IMG/VR virus record: IMGVR_UViG_3300026292_000623
Span: 1-64,000 of that record
Direction: 5' to 3' (one strand)
DNA from: a virus
Length of the DNA stretch: 64,000 nt
In this document: positions 58,230-64,000 of the stretch, one piece after another
Position numbering within the stretch: position 1 is the stretch's first letter
Layout: every line of letters begins with the position of its first letter
Program-made: the position numbers and the translations under genes
The notes under the pieces: model-generated
Told to the model about the DNA's origin: nothing
Seen by the model: only the letters and a program-made list of their open reading frames with translations
Database searches by the model: none

Positions 58230-58245
58230 TGTAAAAATATTTACA
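58230..58245 (+). promoter_or_regulatory. Imperfect inverted repeat upstream of fis-like gene
   Basis: TGTAAAAATATTTACA, a near-palindrome with two central mismatches, 31 nt upstream of ATG 58277. It is AT-rich and of a size that could bind a Fis-type or other dimeric regulator, possibly for self-regulation. The nearby AATAAATA on the minus strand (58223-58216) is a late-like box for the gene at 58157. Confidence 0.35.
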
Positions 58246-58276
58246 TTAGTTTTAATGATAAAAGGAAAGAAATATT

Positions 58277-58525
58277 ATGTTTAAACACCAAGCTATAGAA
58301 CAAAACCAAAAAGAGCAAGATGCACTCTTCGAGGCAATGGAACAGTTAGATTGGACTACTAAAGTTGATAGTGTTCCACTTGGTACAGAAGTAGAGAATC
58401 TAGAAAAAGAAAGAATAGTTAATGCTTTAGCATTACATGATGGTAATAGGACTAGAACTGCTGATCAATTAGGGATTGGTAGGACTTTGTTAATACATAA
58501 ATTAAAGAAATATAATTTAGTCTGA
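58277..58525 (+). CDS. Fis-family HTH regulator
   Basis: An 82-residue protein. The C-terminal NALALHDGNRTRTADQLGIGRTLLIHKLKKY is a Fis/NtrC-C-terminal-type helix-turn-helix (A-x-x-LG-x-x-R-x-x-L-x-x-KLK-x-Y). The N-terminal half is acidic and helical, not the usual Fis beta arm. It could bind DNA as a dimer and control host or phage genes. AAAGGAAAG gives a good ribosome site. Only the third plus-strand gene in the window, and it overlaps the tail of the DUF2061 gene by 9 nt. Confidence 0.78.
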   Translation: MFKHQAIEQNQKEQDALFEAMEQLDWTTKVDSVPLGTEVENLEKERIVNALALHDGNRTRTADQLGIGRTLLIHKLKKYNLV

Positions 58526-58723
58526 ATCTTTGCCCCACCTTATAAGATTCCATAGACGTTCGTGAAAGTAAAATGCAATAGTGTTCGCTGTCAATTGAAT
58601 GACAGCTATAGAACCACTTATTGTAAGATCTCGTAGAATAGCATAGCTGATTATAAAAGTACACAATGTACCAGTTAATCGCCAACTAATAGTCTTTATT
58701 AAACTTCTTAACCTCGTATCCAT
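58517..58723 (-). CDS. DUF2061-type membrane protein
   Basis: A 68-residue membrane protein. RLRSLIKTISWRLTGTLCTF and the ending FYFHERLWNLIRWGKD match the DUF2061 family (R-S-x-x-K-T-x-x-W-R-x-x-x-x-x-x-T ... HE-x-x-W-x-x-x-x-WG). Two transmembrane helices lie between. These proteins occur in bacteria and in marine T4-like phages; function unknown, though links to sulfur metabolism operons have been noted in bacteria. It lies 5 nt after a CTAAATA late-like box. Confidence 0.8.
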   Translation of the reverse strand: MDTRLRSLIKTISWRLTGTLCTFIISYAILRDLTISGSIAVIQLTANTIAFYFHERLWNLIRWGKDSD

Positions 58724-58728
58724 AATAA

Positions 58729-58735
58729 TATTTAG
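58729..58735 (-). promoter_or_regulatory. CTAAATA late-like promoter at ATG
   Basis: CTAAATA on the minus strand, followed by TTATT and the ATG of the DUF2061 gene (58723). CTAAATA is the late promoter form I recall for T4-like cyanophages. As at 52413, the spacing places the start site on the A of ATG; no ribosome site is present. Confidence 0.45.
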
Positions 58736-58745
58736 TCATAAAAAA

Positions 58746-58767
58746 AGGGCGACATTTCTGCCGCCCT
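58746..58767 (-). terminator. Rho-independent terminator after tctC
   Basis: AGGGCG / CGCCCT inverted repeat with a 10-nt loop and, on the minus strand, a run of seven T after the stem. Located 24 nt beyond the TctC stop (58791). GC-rich for this genome, and a clear strong terminator. Confidence 0.9.
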
Positions 58768-58790
58768 AGTTCTGGGGGATATACTCCAGC

Positions 58791-59852
58791 TTATTTTGCC
58801 GGTATTACATCTTCCTTGAAGATAGCAGGCTTACCTGTAAACTGTAAAAAGTCTACTAGATTTGCATACGTATCTCTTTGAATTTGATTACGTAAAATGT
58901 CAAGTGCCGCTTTCATATCGTCTCCGATAATCCATTCGTACTTACCAGTTTTTACATAGATCTTTGCCATTGACTCTGGGTCTGCTGTCATTGCTTTGAA
59001 TGCCGCAACTAACTTAGGCGTGTTTGGATTATTTCCTTTTGTCCAAAGTGCCTTTTGCATAACGTCACGGAAGTTTCTGCATAGCTCAAATGCTTTCCAG
59101 AATTCACCTGATGGTGCTTCGCCCCACTTCTGTTCAAACACTTCATGAATTGATTTGTTTGGCCAGTTTGGATCTGCATCAATCTCACCTGTTTCCAAGT
59201 TGAATACACCTTGTGAAAACCACATTGTTGAGTAGTCTTTACCTGTGTAATACTTGTTGTAGGCCGCTGTTGATTCACGTGTTACATTTAGTTCACCTCT
59301 TTGGTAACCTAATCTACGTTCACCACCTGATAAACCTTTAACATATGTATATTCAGTGTTAAAGATTTCTTTAGCTTTTTCCATAGTTAGACCTGGTCCA
59401 CCTTTAAGTAAGATGTGGGCCATCATGTCTGGGTTCATACCTGAACCTGCTGAGAAAATAATCGGCTCTTTATATGGGTCGATTTCATTTCTGTGACCGT
59501 TGATGATAGTTAAGTTCATCATTCCGATTGGATCATATTCATAGTAGTTATAGTCAACTTTGTCAACTAGGTATGATACACCGTTACCACCATGTGATAC
59601 CATTACGACTTTATCATCGTTTTGTAGTTCGTTATGGAACTTATTAAAACCAGGAATATCATTTGCTCCTGGAATATGCATGATCTTGATTCTTTCACCT
59701 AAGTGTTTCTCAAGTTCTTTTGCTACGATCGAAGTCCATACAGATGTACCTGAACCAGGCTTCTGTGGAACAATGAACGTATAATCGGCTAGTGCCGCAT
59801 TAGCTAAAAATGTGAATCCTAAGATTGCACCAACTAATAGTTTCTTCATCAT
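58791..59852 (-). CDS. tctC: TctC-type periplasmic binding protein
   Basis: A 353-residue solute-binding protein of the tripartite tricarboxylate transporter family. Signal peptide (LLVGAILGFTFLANAALA) is followed by YTFIVPQKPGSGTSVWTSIVA, the classic TctC opening with substrate loop P-x-x-PGSGT. It captures an organic acid in the periplasm and delivers it to TctA. The ligand is unknown (citrate and other carboxylates in known members). It is 11 nt from the TctA gene and ends at a strong terminator. AAAGGAGAA ribosome site. Confidence 0.88.
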   Translation of the reverse strand: MMKKLLVGAILGFTFLANAALADYTFIVPQKPGSGTSVWTSIVAKELEKHLGERIKIMHIPGANDIPGFNKFHNELQNDDKVVMVSHGGNGVSYLVDKVDYNYYEYDPIGMMNLTIINGHRNEIDPYKEPIIFSAGSGMNPDMMAHILLKGGPGLTMEKAKEIFNTEYTYVKGLSGGERRLGYQRGELNVTRESTAAYNKYYTGKDYSTMWFSQGVFNLETGEIDADPNWPNKSIHEVFEQKWGEAPSGEFWKAFELCRNFRDVMQKALWTKGNNPNTPKLVAAFKAMTADPESMAKIYVKTGKYEWIIGDDMKAALDILRNQIQRDTYANLVDFLQFTGKPAIFKEDVIPAK

Positions 59853-59863
59853 GTTCTCCTTTA

Positions 59864-61357
59864 TTAAACGAAGTCTATCTTCGCTTTATTAAAAAATAAT
59901 CCCCAAATTGCGGCTATTATTGCTAGTGCAATAAATGTTGCCGGTACAGGGCTTAATAACATATCTTCCCAACCATAATTATAAGTCTGGAATTGTACAT
60001 AACTTTTTTCAACTCTCTCACTTAGAATAAATCCAATTAAGAAACTTACTCTAGAGAATTTGAAATACTTTAAAAATACACCAGCTAAACAACACATACC
60101 AAAAATGATATAGTCATCCATTAAACCTGTGTATTGTGTGCAAGACCATATCAGCGATGCTAATATTGGCCAAAAGTAAATTTGAAATGGAATGTTAGTA
60201 ATATAAACTGCATATTTGATAAACGCATATGCAATAGGTAATATTATTAATAAACTCCATAAGTAACTGCTCAGCAATACGTCAAAGAAATGTTCGTCCA
60301 TTAATACACTTGGTGTACCAAGTTCTAGACCAACATACATCAATAAACCCATTACAATAACTTCAAAAGGTGCACCCGGAATACCAAATAAGATTGTAGG
60401 AACATAACTGGTTGCTTTTTGTGCATTGTTTGCACCTTCACATCCAATAACGCCTCTTACATTTCCCTTTCCAATATTCTCACCTTTTTTACCAGCAACT
60501 GCTACTGTTTGACTATAGGCAAACCAATCAGCGATGTTACCACCAATACCTGGAATTAATCCAATAAAGCCTCCAATGAAGCCTCCTCTTAATCCATCCC
60601 ATTTGTATTTCCAACTGTCTTTGATTCCTTGCCACAGTTGGCCTATGATAACGCCGTTTGTTAGACTGATTTTTTGTGCTCTCATTTTGTAGGCACTCAA
60701 CAATTCTGGAAATGCTAATACACCTGCCATAACAGGTATCATTTGAATTCCATCACCTAAATACTCCCAATCGAGCCAATTTAACGAGCCTTCTTCAAAG
60801 CTCGGTATAACTGTAATCCAACGTGTTGCCGCTGTCTCTGGATCCATTCCAACGTGTCCTAAAAGAATACCGCCTATTAAAGCAAATATTCCTCTAACCC
60901 AATACTTGCTTGAAATGAAAATAACACAGGTCATTGCAAAAATTAAGAATGCAAACATCTCTATACTACCAAAATATAACACAATCTGTGAATACCAGGG
61001 TAAGAATAAAAATACTAATACACCCCAAATTAATCCATTGACCCAACTTGTTGATATTGCCGCACTCAATGCTCTTGCGGCCTCGCCTCTACGACTCATT
61101 GGAAATCCATCAATCATAGTAGCCGCGGCACCTCCAGCACCCGGTACGTTCATTACTACACCACAAAAACTGTCTCCTATACTAGAAGTTACAACTACTG
61201 CGGTTGTGAATACTACTAGCATATATGGATCGTGGAACATATGCACGAATGCATAAACTGCAATCAGTCCGGTGGTTGCACCTGCAACTGGAATTAGTCC
61301 TACAAAGAATCCGTAAGCTACACCTAGTAGTAAACAAGCAAGGTAAGTCTCAAACAC
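59864..61357 (-). CDS. tctA: TctA-type transporter membrane subunit
   Basis: A 497-residue membrane protein with about 11-12 transmembrane segments. Two repeats of the TctA signature are seen: VGLIPVAGATTG and IGLIPGIGGNIAD, and later IPGAPFEVIVMGLL. The starting codon is GTG (61357) with GGAGAAG upstream. It would import an organic acid with TctC using an ion gradient. The small TctB subunit is not encoded next to it, so a host TctB or a two-part transporter is implied. This pair would change host carbon uptake during infection. Confidence 0.88.
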   Translation of the reverse strand: MFETYLACLLLGVAYGFFVGLIPVAGATTGLIAVYAFVHMFHDPYMLVVFTTAVVVTSSIGDSFCGVVMNVPGAGGAAATMIDGFPMSRRGEAARALSAAISTSWVNGLIWGVLVFLFLPWYSQIVLYFGSIEMFAFLIFAMTCVIFISSKYWVRGIFALIGGILLGHVGMDPETAATRWITVIPSFEEGSLNWLDWEYLGDGIQMIPVMAGVLAFPELLSAYKMRAQKISLTNGVIIGQLWQGIKDSWKYKWDGLRGGFIGGFIGLIPGIGGNIADWFAYSQTVAVAGKKGENIGKGNVRGVIGCEGANNAQKATSYVPTILFGIPGAPFEVIVMGLLMYVGLELGTPSVLMDEHFFDVLLSSYLWSLLIILPIAYAFIKYAVYITNIPFQIYFWPILASLIWSCTQYTGLMDDYIIFGMCCLAGVFLKYFKFSRVSFLIGFILSERVEKSYVQFQTYNYGWEDMLLSPVPATFIALAIIAAIWGLFFNKAKIDFV

Positions 61358-61564
61358 TTATACTTCTCCGTTTATTTTATGATTTGAAATTGTCAAGCTA
61401 TCGAAATAGCAACCCAAAAAAACCTATTGTAAATTCTGGGTATACTTGCTCCCTTGCACTCGCTCTGGGTATTGTATATTGACGTTTGAAATGATAGTAC
61501 AGCTCTGCACTATTACTTTTATTTATCATCTGTAAGATAAAACACCTACATAATGATGAATTTC
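61358..61564. other. 207-nt gap upstream of tctA
   Basis: No convincing gene, tRNA or terminator is seen. On the minus strand TTGACA (61395-61390) lies close to the tctA start, but no matching -10 box is spaced 16-18 bp away. GATAAATA (61524-61517) is a late-like box about 160 nt before the tctA GTG. A minus-strand frame of 43 codons starting MINKSNSAELYYHF ends at 61398, and its GC content is slightly higher than surrounding DNA; no ribosome site precedes it. Confidence 0.4.
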
Positions 61565-62251
61565 TTATATTTTCTTTAAAACAAAGTAATATCTTGAGCC
61601 TCTTTCGCCCATATCTTGATTTAAAGTAACCAATTCGCAACCCAATCTATCTGCACTATTGATAATGAATTCACTTGTCCACTCGAAAAAGTCTATCCAT
61701 TTTGCTTCAGGTGCTTCATGTTGTGTGCCTGGATTAGCTCTGAAATATAGTAATCCGTTTTGTTTTGTTAGACTAACTGCGTGTTCTAGTTCTGTGTAAA
61801 TTTTATCTACTGTACCAAAATTAATACTACCTAAACATATGATAACATCAAAATTGGTTTGTGCATTATAGTCTAATATTCCTACTTGTACATCTGCCCT
61901 TTCATTGTAAGGATCGATGCCGATAAGATTATTAATCTTACCTTTAAATTCATTGTAACCACAGCCCAAGTCTAAAACTTTCTTGGGCTGTAGGTTGTTC
62001 ACTTCATCAATTATTGATAATCCACTATACTTGTATCTTTTAGTTTGTGGTTGCCATACCTTACTGAAATAGTTCTTAAGTACTTCATGATCAATTAATT
62101 CAGTAAGGTTTGCTAAATTATCAAAAGAGCTAATATTAATATCAACACCAAATGTTCCATTAATAGCCTTTCTTAATAAGTTAGTATCTCGCATAAGCTG
62201 AGGACTTGCGGTAAACATAACTTGTAATTGTTTTATGATTTTACTGTTCAT
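61565..62251 (-). CDS. SAM-dependent methyltransferase paralogue
   Basis: A 228-residue class I methyltransferase closely similar to the one at 20776-21528. Motif I is VLDLGCGYNEFKGKINN, then LIGIDPYNERADVQVG and FDVIICLGSINFG, then AEHAVSLTKQNGLLYFRANPG. An N-terminal helical region (residues 1-60) resembles that of the other copy. The acceptor is unknown. The start overlaps a small lipoprotein gene by 11 nt. Confidence 0.8.
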   Translation of the reverse strand: MNSKIIKQLQVMFTASPQLMRDTNLLRKAINGTFGVDINISSFDNLANLTELIDHEVLKNYFSKVWQPQTKRYKYSGLSIIDEVNNLQPKKVLDLGCGYNEFKGKINNLIGIDPYNERADVQVGILDYNAQTNFDVIICLGSINFGTVDKIYTELEHAVSLTKQNGLLYFRANPGTQHEAPEAKWIDFFEWTSEFIINSADRLGCELVTLNQDMGERGSRYYFVLKKI

Positions 62252-62432
62252 TAGTTATTAGTGCCTTCTTATTCTCTTTATTCTCTTTAATGATTTCTTT
62301 TCTTATCTTATTCTTTGCTGGAATAGATGCTATATCTACTGCGGTTACTGTTAGTCCTCCTACATACAATATAGGTGGACCAAAACAACCAGTTAGCATC
62401 AAGCAAGTAACAATTAATAGAACAGTTCTCAT
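62241..62432 (-). CDS. Small lipoprotein
   Basis: A 63-residue protein with a lipoprotein signal (VLLIVTCLMLTGCFGP, lipobox LTGC, Cys16). A Gly/Val-rich stretch and a Lys/Glu-rich C-terminus follow. It would be attached to the inner or outer membrane of the host. An o-spanin-like role is conceivable from size alone; no i-spanin partner was seen nearby. Overlaps the next gene by 1 nt. Confidence 0.6.
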   Translation of the reverse strand: MRTVLLIVTCLMLTGCFGPPILYVGGLTVTAVDIASIPAKNKIRKEIIKENKENKKALITNEQ

Positions 62433-62626
62433 TATTTTTCTTTGGGTATCTTAACCCATCTGTCTACGGCAGTTCCTTTACGATTTGTATACTCCACTCT
62501 TAACTCTTTTGTTCCTTTTGGAGCTGAATGACAAACTGATTTAAATATTTTCTTTAAACCTAGTCCTTCTTTCTCTTCGTTAAACTCTTTGCCGTCGGAG
62601 ATTTTAATACTTATCTTTCTACCCAT
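62432..62626 (-). CDS. Small basic protein
   Basis: A 64-residue basic protein (MGRKISIKISDGKEFNEEKEG...). A beta-strand start and a basic C-terminus (RVEYTNRKGTAVDRW) are visible. No family was recognised. It is in a run of four small genes with 1-nt overlaps. Confidence 0.5.
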   Translation of the reverse strand: MGRKISIKISDGKEFNEEKEGLGLKKIFKSVCHSAPKGTKELRVEYTNRKGTAVDRWVKIPKEK

Positions 62627-62826
62627 TAGTCAAACTCCGATCTGACTATATGTTTTCTTAATGCTCTGACAAGTTCTTCTATCTTGTCTACTACAGAAAT
62701 CATATCTTTATCTGTAATATACTTTTGTTTTTCTCTTAACTTGTCGTACTCTTTTAAGGGTATTGTTACTGTGCTTTGTTCGTTTTCAAACGATTTGTCA
62801 TTATCGTAATCATCTACACTTGTCAT
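62626..62826 (-). CDS. Small charged protein
   Basis: A 66-residue charged helical protein with VTIPLKEYDKLREKQKYI, a pattern common in small phage regulatory or antitermination-like proteins but too general to assign. It overlaps the next gene by 1 nt. Confidence 0.48.
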   Translation of the reverse strand: MTSVDDYDNDKSFENEQSTVTIPLKEYDKLREKQKYITDKDMISVVDKIEELVRALRKHIVRSEFD

Positions 62827-62847
62827 AACCCTCCTTGGTTACTGTTA

Positions 62848-63045
62848 TTACATTACTGCTTTTTTAGACGTCATTTCATTCTTTTTATCTTGAATTTCTT
62901 TACGTCTTGCTTTTGATAACTTGCCCATCTCACCTAATGCTTTTCTTGCTCTAGATGCGGCCGCTTTTACGCCTTTAGTTTCAAATGCTTCTGACTCACT
63001 TAAATAAGTTTGATAGTGTGCCATTATCTGTTCATGTGTACTCAT
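62848..63045 (-). CDS. Small basic helical protein
   Basis: A 65-residue Lys/Arg/Ala-rich protein, with SRARKALGEMGKLSKARRKEI suggesting a nucleic-acid-binding helix. AAAGGGAAATATG gives a ribosome site. I recall similar basic proteins in cyanophages (possible DNA or RNA binding). The function is not assigned. Confidence 0.52.
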   Translation of the reverse strand: MSTHEQIMAHYQTYLSESEAFETKGVKAAASRARKALGEMGKLSKARRKEIQDKKNEMTSKKAVM

Positions 63046-63057
63046 ATTTCCCTTTCC

Positions 63058-63192
63058 TTACCCAAAGTGTTTTGTAATACTTTCAGGTAGTTTAGCTTTA
63101 ATTGGAGCCCAAATAGTGGACTCTATTTTTCCAATGTAAATTGGTCTTGGAATTAACCATCCTATTAATATTCCTATAATTAAAGTAGTCAT
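63058..63192 (-). CDS. Small membrane protein (44 aa)
   Basis: A 44-residue ORF with an N-terminal membrane helix (MTTLIIGILIGWLIPRPIYI) and a basic tail. Its position between two phage genes, same strand, with the ATG 4 nt after the upstream stop, supports it. Frame checked codon by codon. Similar single-helix proteins are frequent in T4-like phages. Confidence 0.55.
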   Translation of the reverse strand: MTTLIIGILIGWLIPRPIYIGKIESTIWAPIKAKLPESITKHFG

Positions 63193-63195
63193 ATT

Positions 63196-63600
63196 TTATA
63201 GTTCTCCGTTCTTTCGCATTCCATCGCGAATGCCTGTAGCACTAATCTTATGGATCTCTTCTCCTAGATCGTGCTGGGTAAATGTATACCCTACTCCCCT
63301 TCCATAGCTTATATCAACTATGTTAGGAACAATCATTATAACATATTCCTCGTTATATGTAAAGCCTTCTTTTGCTAGTTCTTTCTTGATATTTTCTTCA
63401 ACATCGGTAACAATAAAAGGATTATCATCTTGTTTCATAGTACGTCCACCTGACGCATCTGTTGATCTTGGAACAGTTCTAATTTGAATACATACTTGTC
63501 CTGTTTCAGCAAGAGCTTTTTTAAACAATTCTGTATGACCAGAATGCCAAGGTTGCCATCTTCCTAACATTTGAGTAGTTGGTTTAAATCTATCAAACAT
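63196..63600 (-). CDS. Cytidylyltransferase-like nucleotidyltransferase
   Basis: A 134-residue HIGH-type nucleotidyltransferase. LGRWQPWHSGHTELFKKAL (HxGH motif) and EIHKISATGIRDGM (ISATxIR motif) are the nucleotide-binding signatures of the family that includes NMN adenylyltransferase (NadM/NadR) and glycerol-phosphate cytidylyltransferases. The substrate is unknown; NMN (NAD synthesis) or a sugar/alcohol phosphate are the main candidates. It overlaps the next gene by 1 nt. Confidence 0.8.
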   Translation of the reverse strand: MFDRFKPTTQMLGRWQPWHSGHTELFKKALAETGQVCIQIRTVPRSTDASGGRTMKQDDNPFIVTDVEENIKKELAKEGFTYNEEYVIMIVPNIVDISYGRGVGYTFTQHDLGEEIHKISATGIRDGMRKNGEL

Positions 63601-63830
63601 TATTTCAATACCTCAATATCTGCGTTTGTTTCAATTACTACACGAGCTCCACAAGATAGTATAGGCTTTTCGTTGCCTCCATATCGTACAACCGAGTCAC
63701 CATTTATTTTAACTTCATGACAATAGGTATTTGTTTTACCTTCTTTGATTGTTATAACTGGTTCGTTTGTACCATGCTTTTTGTTTGCCCTTATCTTATG
63801 TTGGTTAACGTGTATGTATTTTTTTGCCAT
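63600..63830 (-). CDS. Small beta-rich protein
   Basis: A 76-residue protein, ATG 63830 preferred over the GTG at 63839 (neither has a strong ribosome site). It begins MAKKYIHVNQHKIRANKKHG and is followed by beta strands. From memory, similar proteins starting MAKKWIHINQHVIRAN occur in T4-like cyanophages. The function is unknown. It overlaps the gene upstream. Confidence 0.55.
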   Translation of the reverse strand: MAKKYIHVNQHKIRANKKHGTNEPVITIKEGKTNTYCHEVKINGDSVVRYGGNEKPILSCGARVVIETNADIEVLK

Positions 63831-64000
63831 CTTTTTCACTTTTAATAATCATTTCTTTTATTCTTATCATTTCGTTCTTATAGTGTTCGTATGCTTTTAA
63901 ATAACCTGGGTCTTGAGTCTCTACCCATTGTCTACTTGCAATGTCACAATTATTTTCTAAGTTTATTAAAATAGTTCTATATTGCTCTCTAAGATTCACT
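63805..64000 (-). CDS. Hypothetical protein, right window edge
   Basis: At least 64 residues, helical and charged (LREQYRTILINLENNCDIASRQW). The first possible codon is GTG at 63999, but the true start may lie beyond the window, so it is treated as possibly partial. No family recognised. Confidence 0.45.
   Translation of the reverse strand, partial: VNLREQYRTILINLENNCDIASRQWVETQDPGYLKAYEHYKNEMIRIKEMIIKSEKDGKKIHTR

Noticed and set aside
61398-61640. 80-codon minus-strand frame possibly a TctB remnant
   Set aside because: Overlaps the methyltransferase gene in another frame and the remaining 43 codons lack the four membrane helices of TctB.
1-64000. tRNA genes
   Set aside because: I looked in every gap above 70 nt for a T-arm GTTCRA and acceptor pairing and saw none; tRNAscan-SE would be decisive.
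1-64000. CRISPR array, insertion sequences or attachment sites
   Set aside because: No spaced direct repeats of 25-40 bp, no transposase motifs and no tRNA-adjacent repeats were seen.
1-64000. Window as a bacterial chromosome segment
   Set aside because: Transporter, HtrA and autotransporter genes are bacterial-like, but they are embedded among a T4-type clamp, RNase H-type nuclease, DpdA, T4-late-like promoters and dense overlapping small genes with uniform strand and composition.

Overview
The window looks like part of the genome of a large, AT-rich, T4-like marine bacteriophage (myovirus type). The phage case rests on a T4-type sliding clamp (44813-45565), a T4-RNase-H-type 5' nuclease (25996-26994), a DnaQ-like exonuclease, ThyX, thymidine kinase, a MazG-like hydrolase, a DpdA-type DNA transglycosylase, and many small overlapping genes of the kind I remember from T4-like cyanophages and pelagiphages. 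I see no ribosomal protein, tRNA or central-metabolism genes. About 100 genes are packed with ATGA or TAATG overlaps, and all but three lie on the minus strand. Two promoter classes are visible. One is sigma70-type (TTGACA, 17 bp, TATAAT or TATTAT). The other is T4-late-like (TATAAATA and close variants), which in places sits so close to the start codon that the mRNA would be leaderless. A host in marine Alphaproteobacteria (for example SAR11) is a guess from the low GC and gene content.

Layout. 1-13.2 kb is an accessory block: two arginine:X amidinotransferases, a class II aaRS-like enzyme, a CHCC zinc-finger peptide, three 'twitch' radical SAM enzymes with an MTA/SAH-nucleosidase-like enzyme among them, oxygenase-like and sulfotransferase-like proteins, a nitroreductase-like protein and a Calx-beta surface protein. 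13.2-17.9 kb holds small phage proteins, a cold-shock protein and a VWA/MoxR pair. 18-20.7 kb holds a possible polysaccharide lyase and an HtrA protease. 20.8-31 kb holds nucleotide and replication genes plus SAM and Fe-S supply (ThyX, 5' nuclease, flavodoxin, MetK, SufE, IscU, QueE). 31-42 kb holds envelope and sugar genes (glycine-zipper protein, UDP-sugar dehydrogenase, subtilase autotransporter, GalE, glycosyltransferase) and nucleotide genes (TK, phosphoribosyltransferase, FolE). 42-46.6 kb holds QueD-like, DpdA, clamp and exonuclease. 46.7-55 kb is a second radical SAM, methyltransferase and glycosyltransferase block. 55-58.2 kb encodes exported proteins, including a cysteine-repeat protein. 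58.3-61.4 kb has a Fis-like regulator, a DUF2061 protein and a two-component TctC/TctA transporter. 61.5-64 kb has a methyltransferase, small proteins and a nucleotidyltransferase.

How the genes may work together. The most striking inference is a phage-encoded radical SAM support system. At least eight radical SAM enzymes are accompanied by S-adenosylmethionine synthetase (MetK), an MTA/SAH/5'-deoxyadenosine nucleosidase-like enzyme, a flavodoxin (possible electron donor) and Fe-S assembly proteins (IscU, SufE), plus SAM methyltransferases. A second system is 7-deazaguanine DNA modification (FolE, QueD-like, QueE, DpdA; QueC not seen here). A third is host-envelope and nutrient remodelling (TctCA, autotransporter protease, HtrA, lyase-like and small exported proteins). 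Functions are assigned by reading motifs only; no database search was run.
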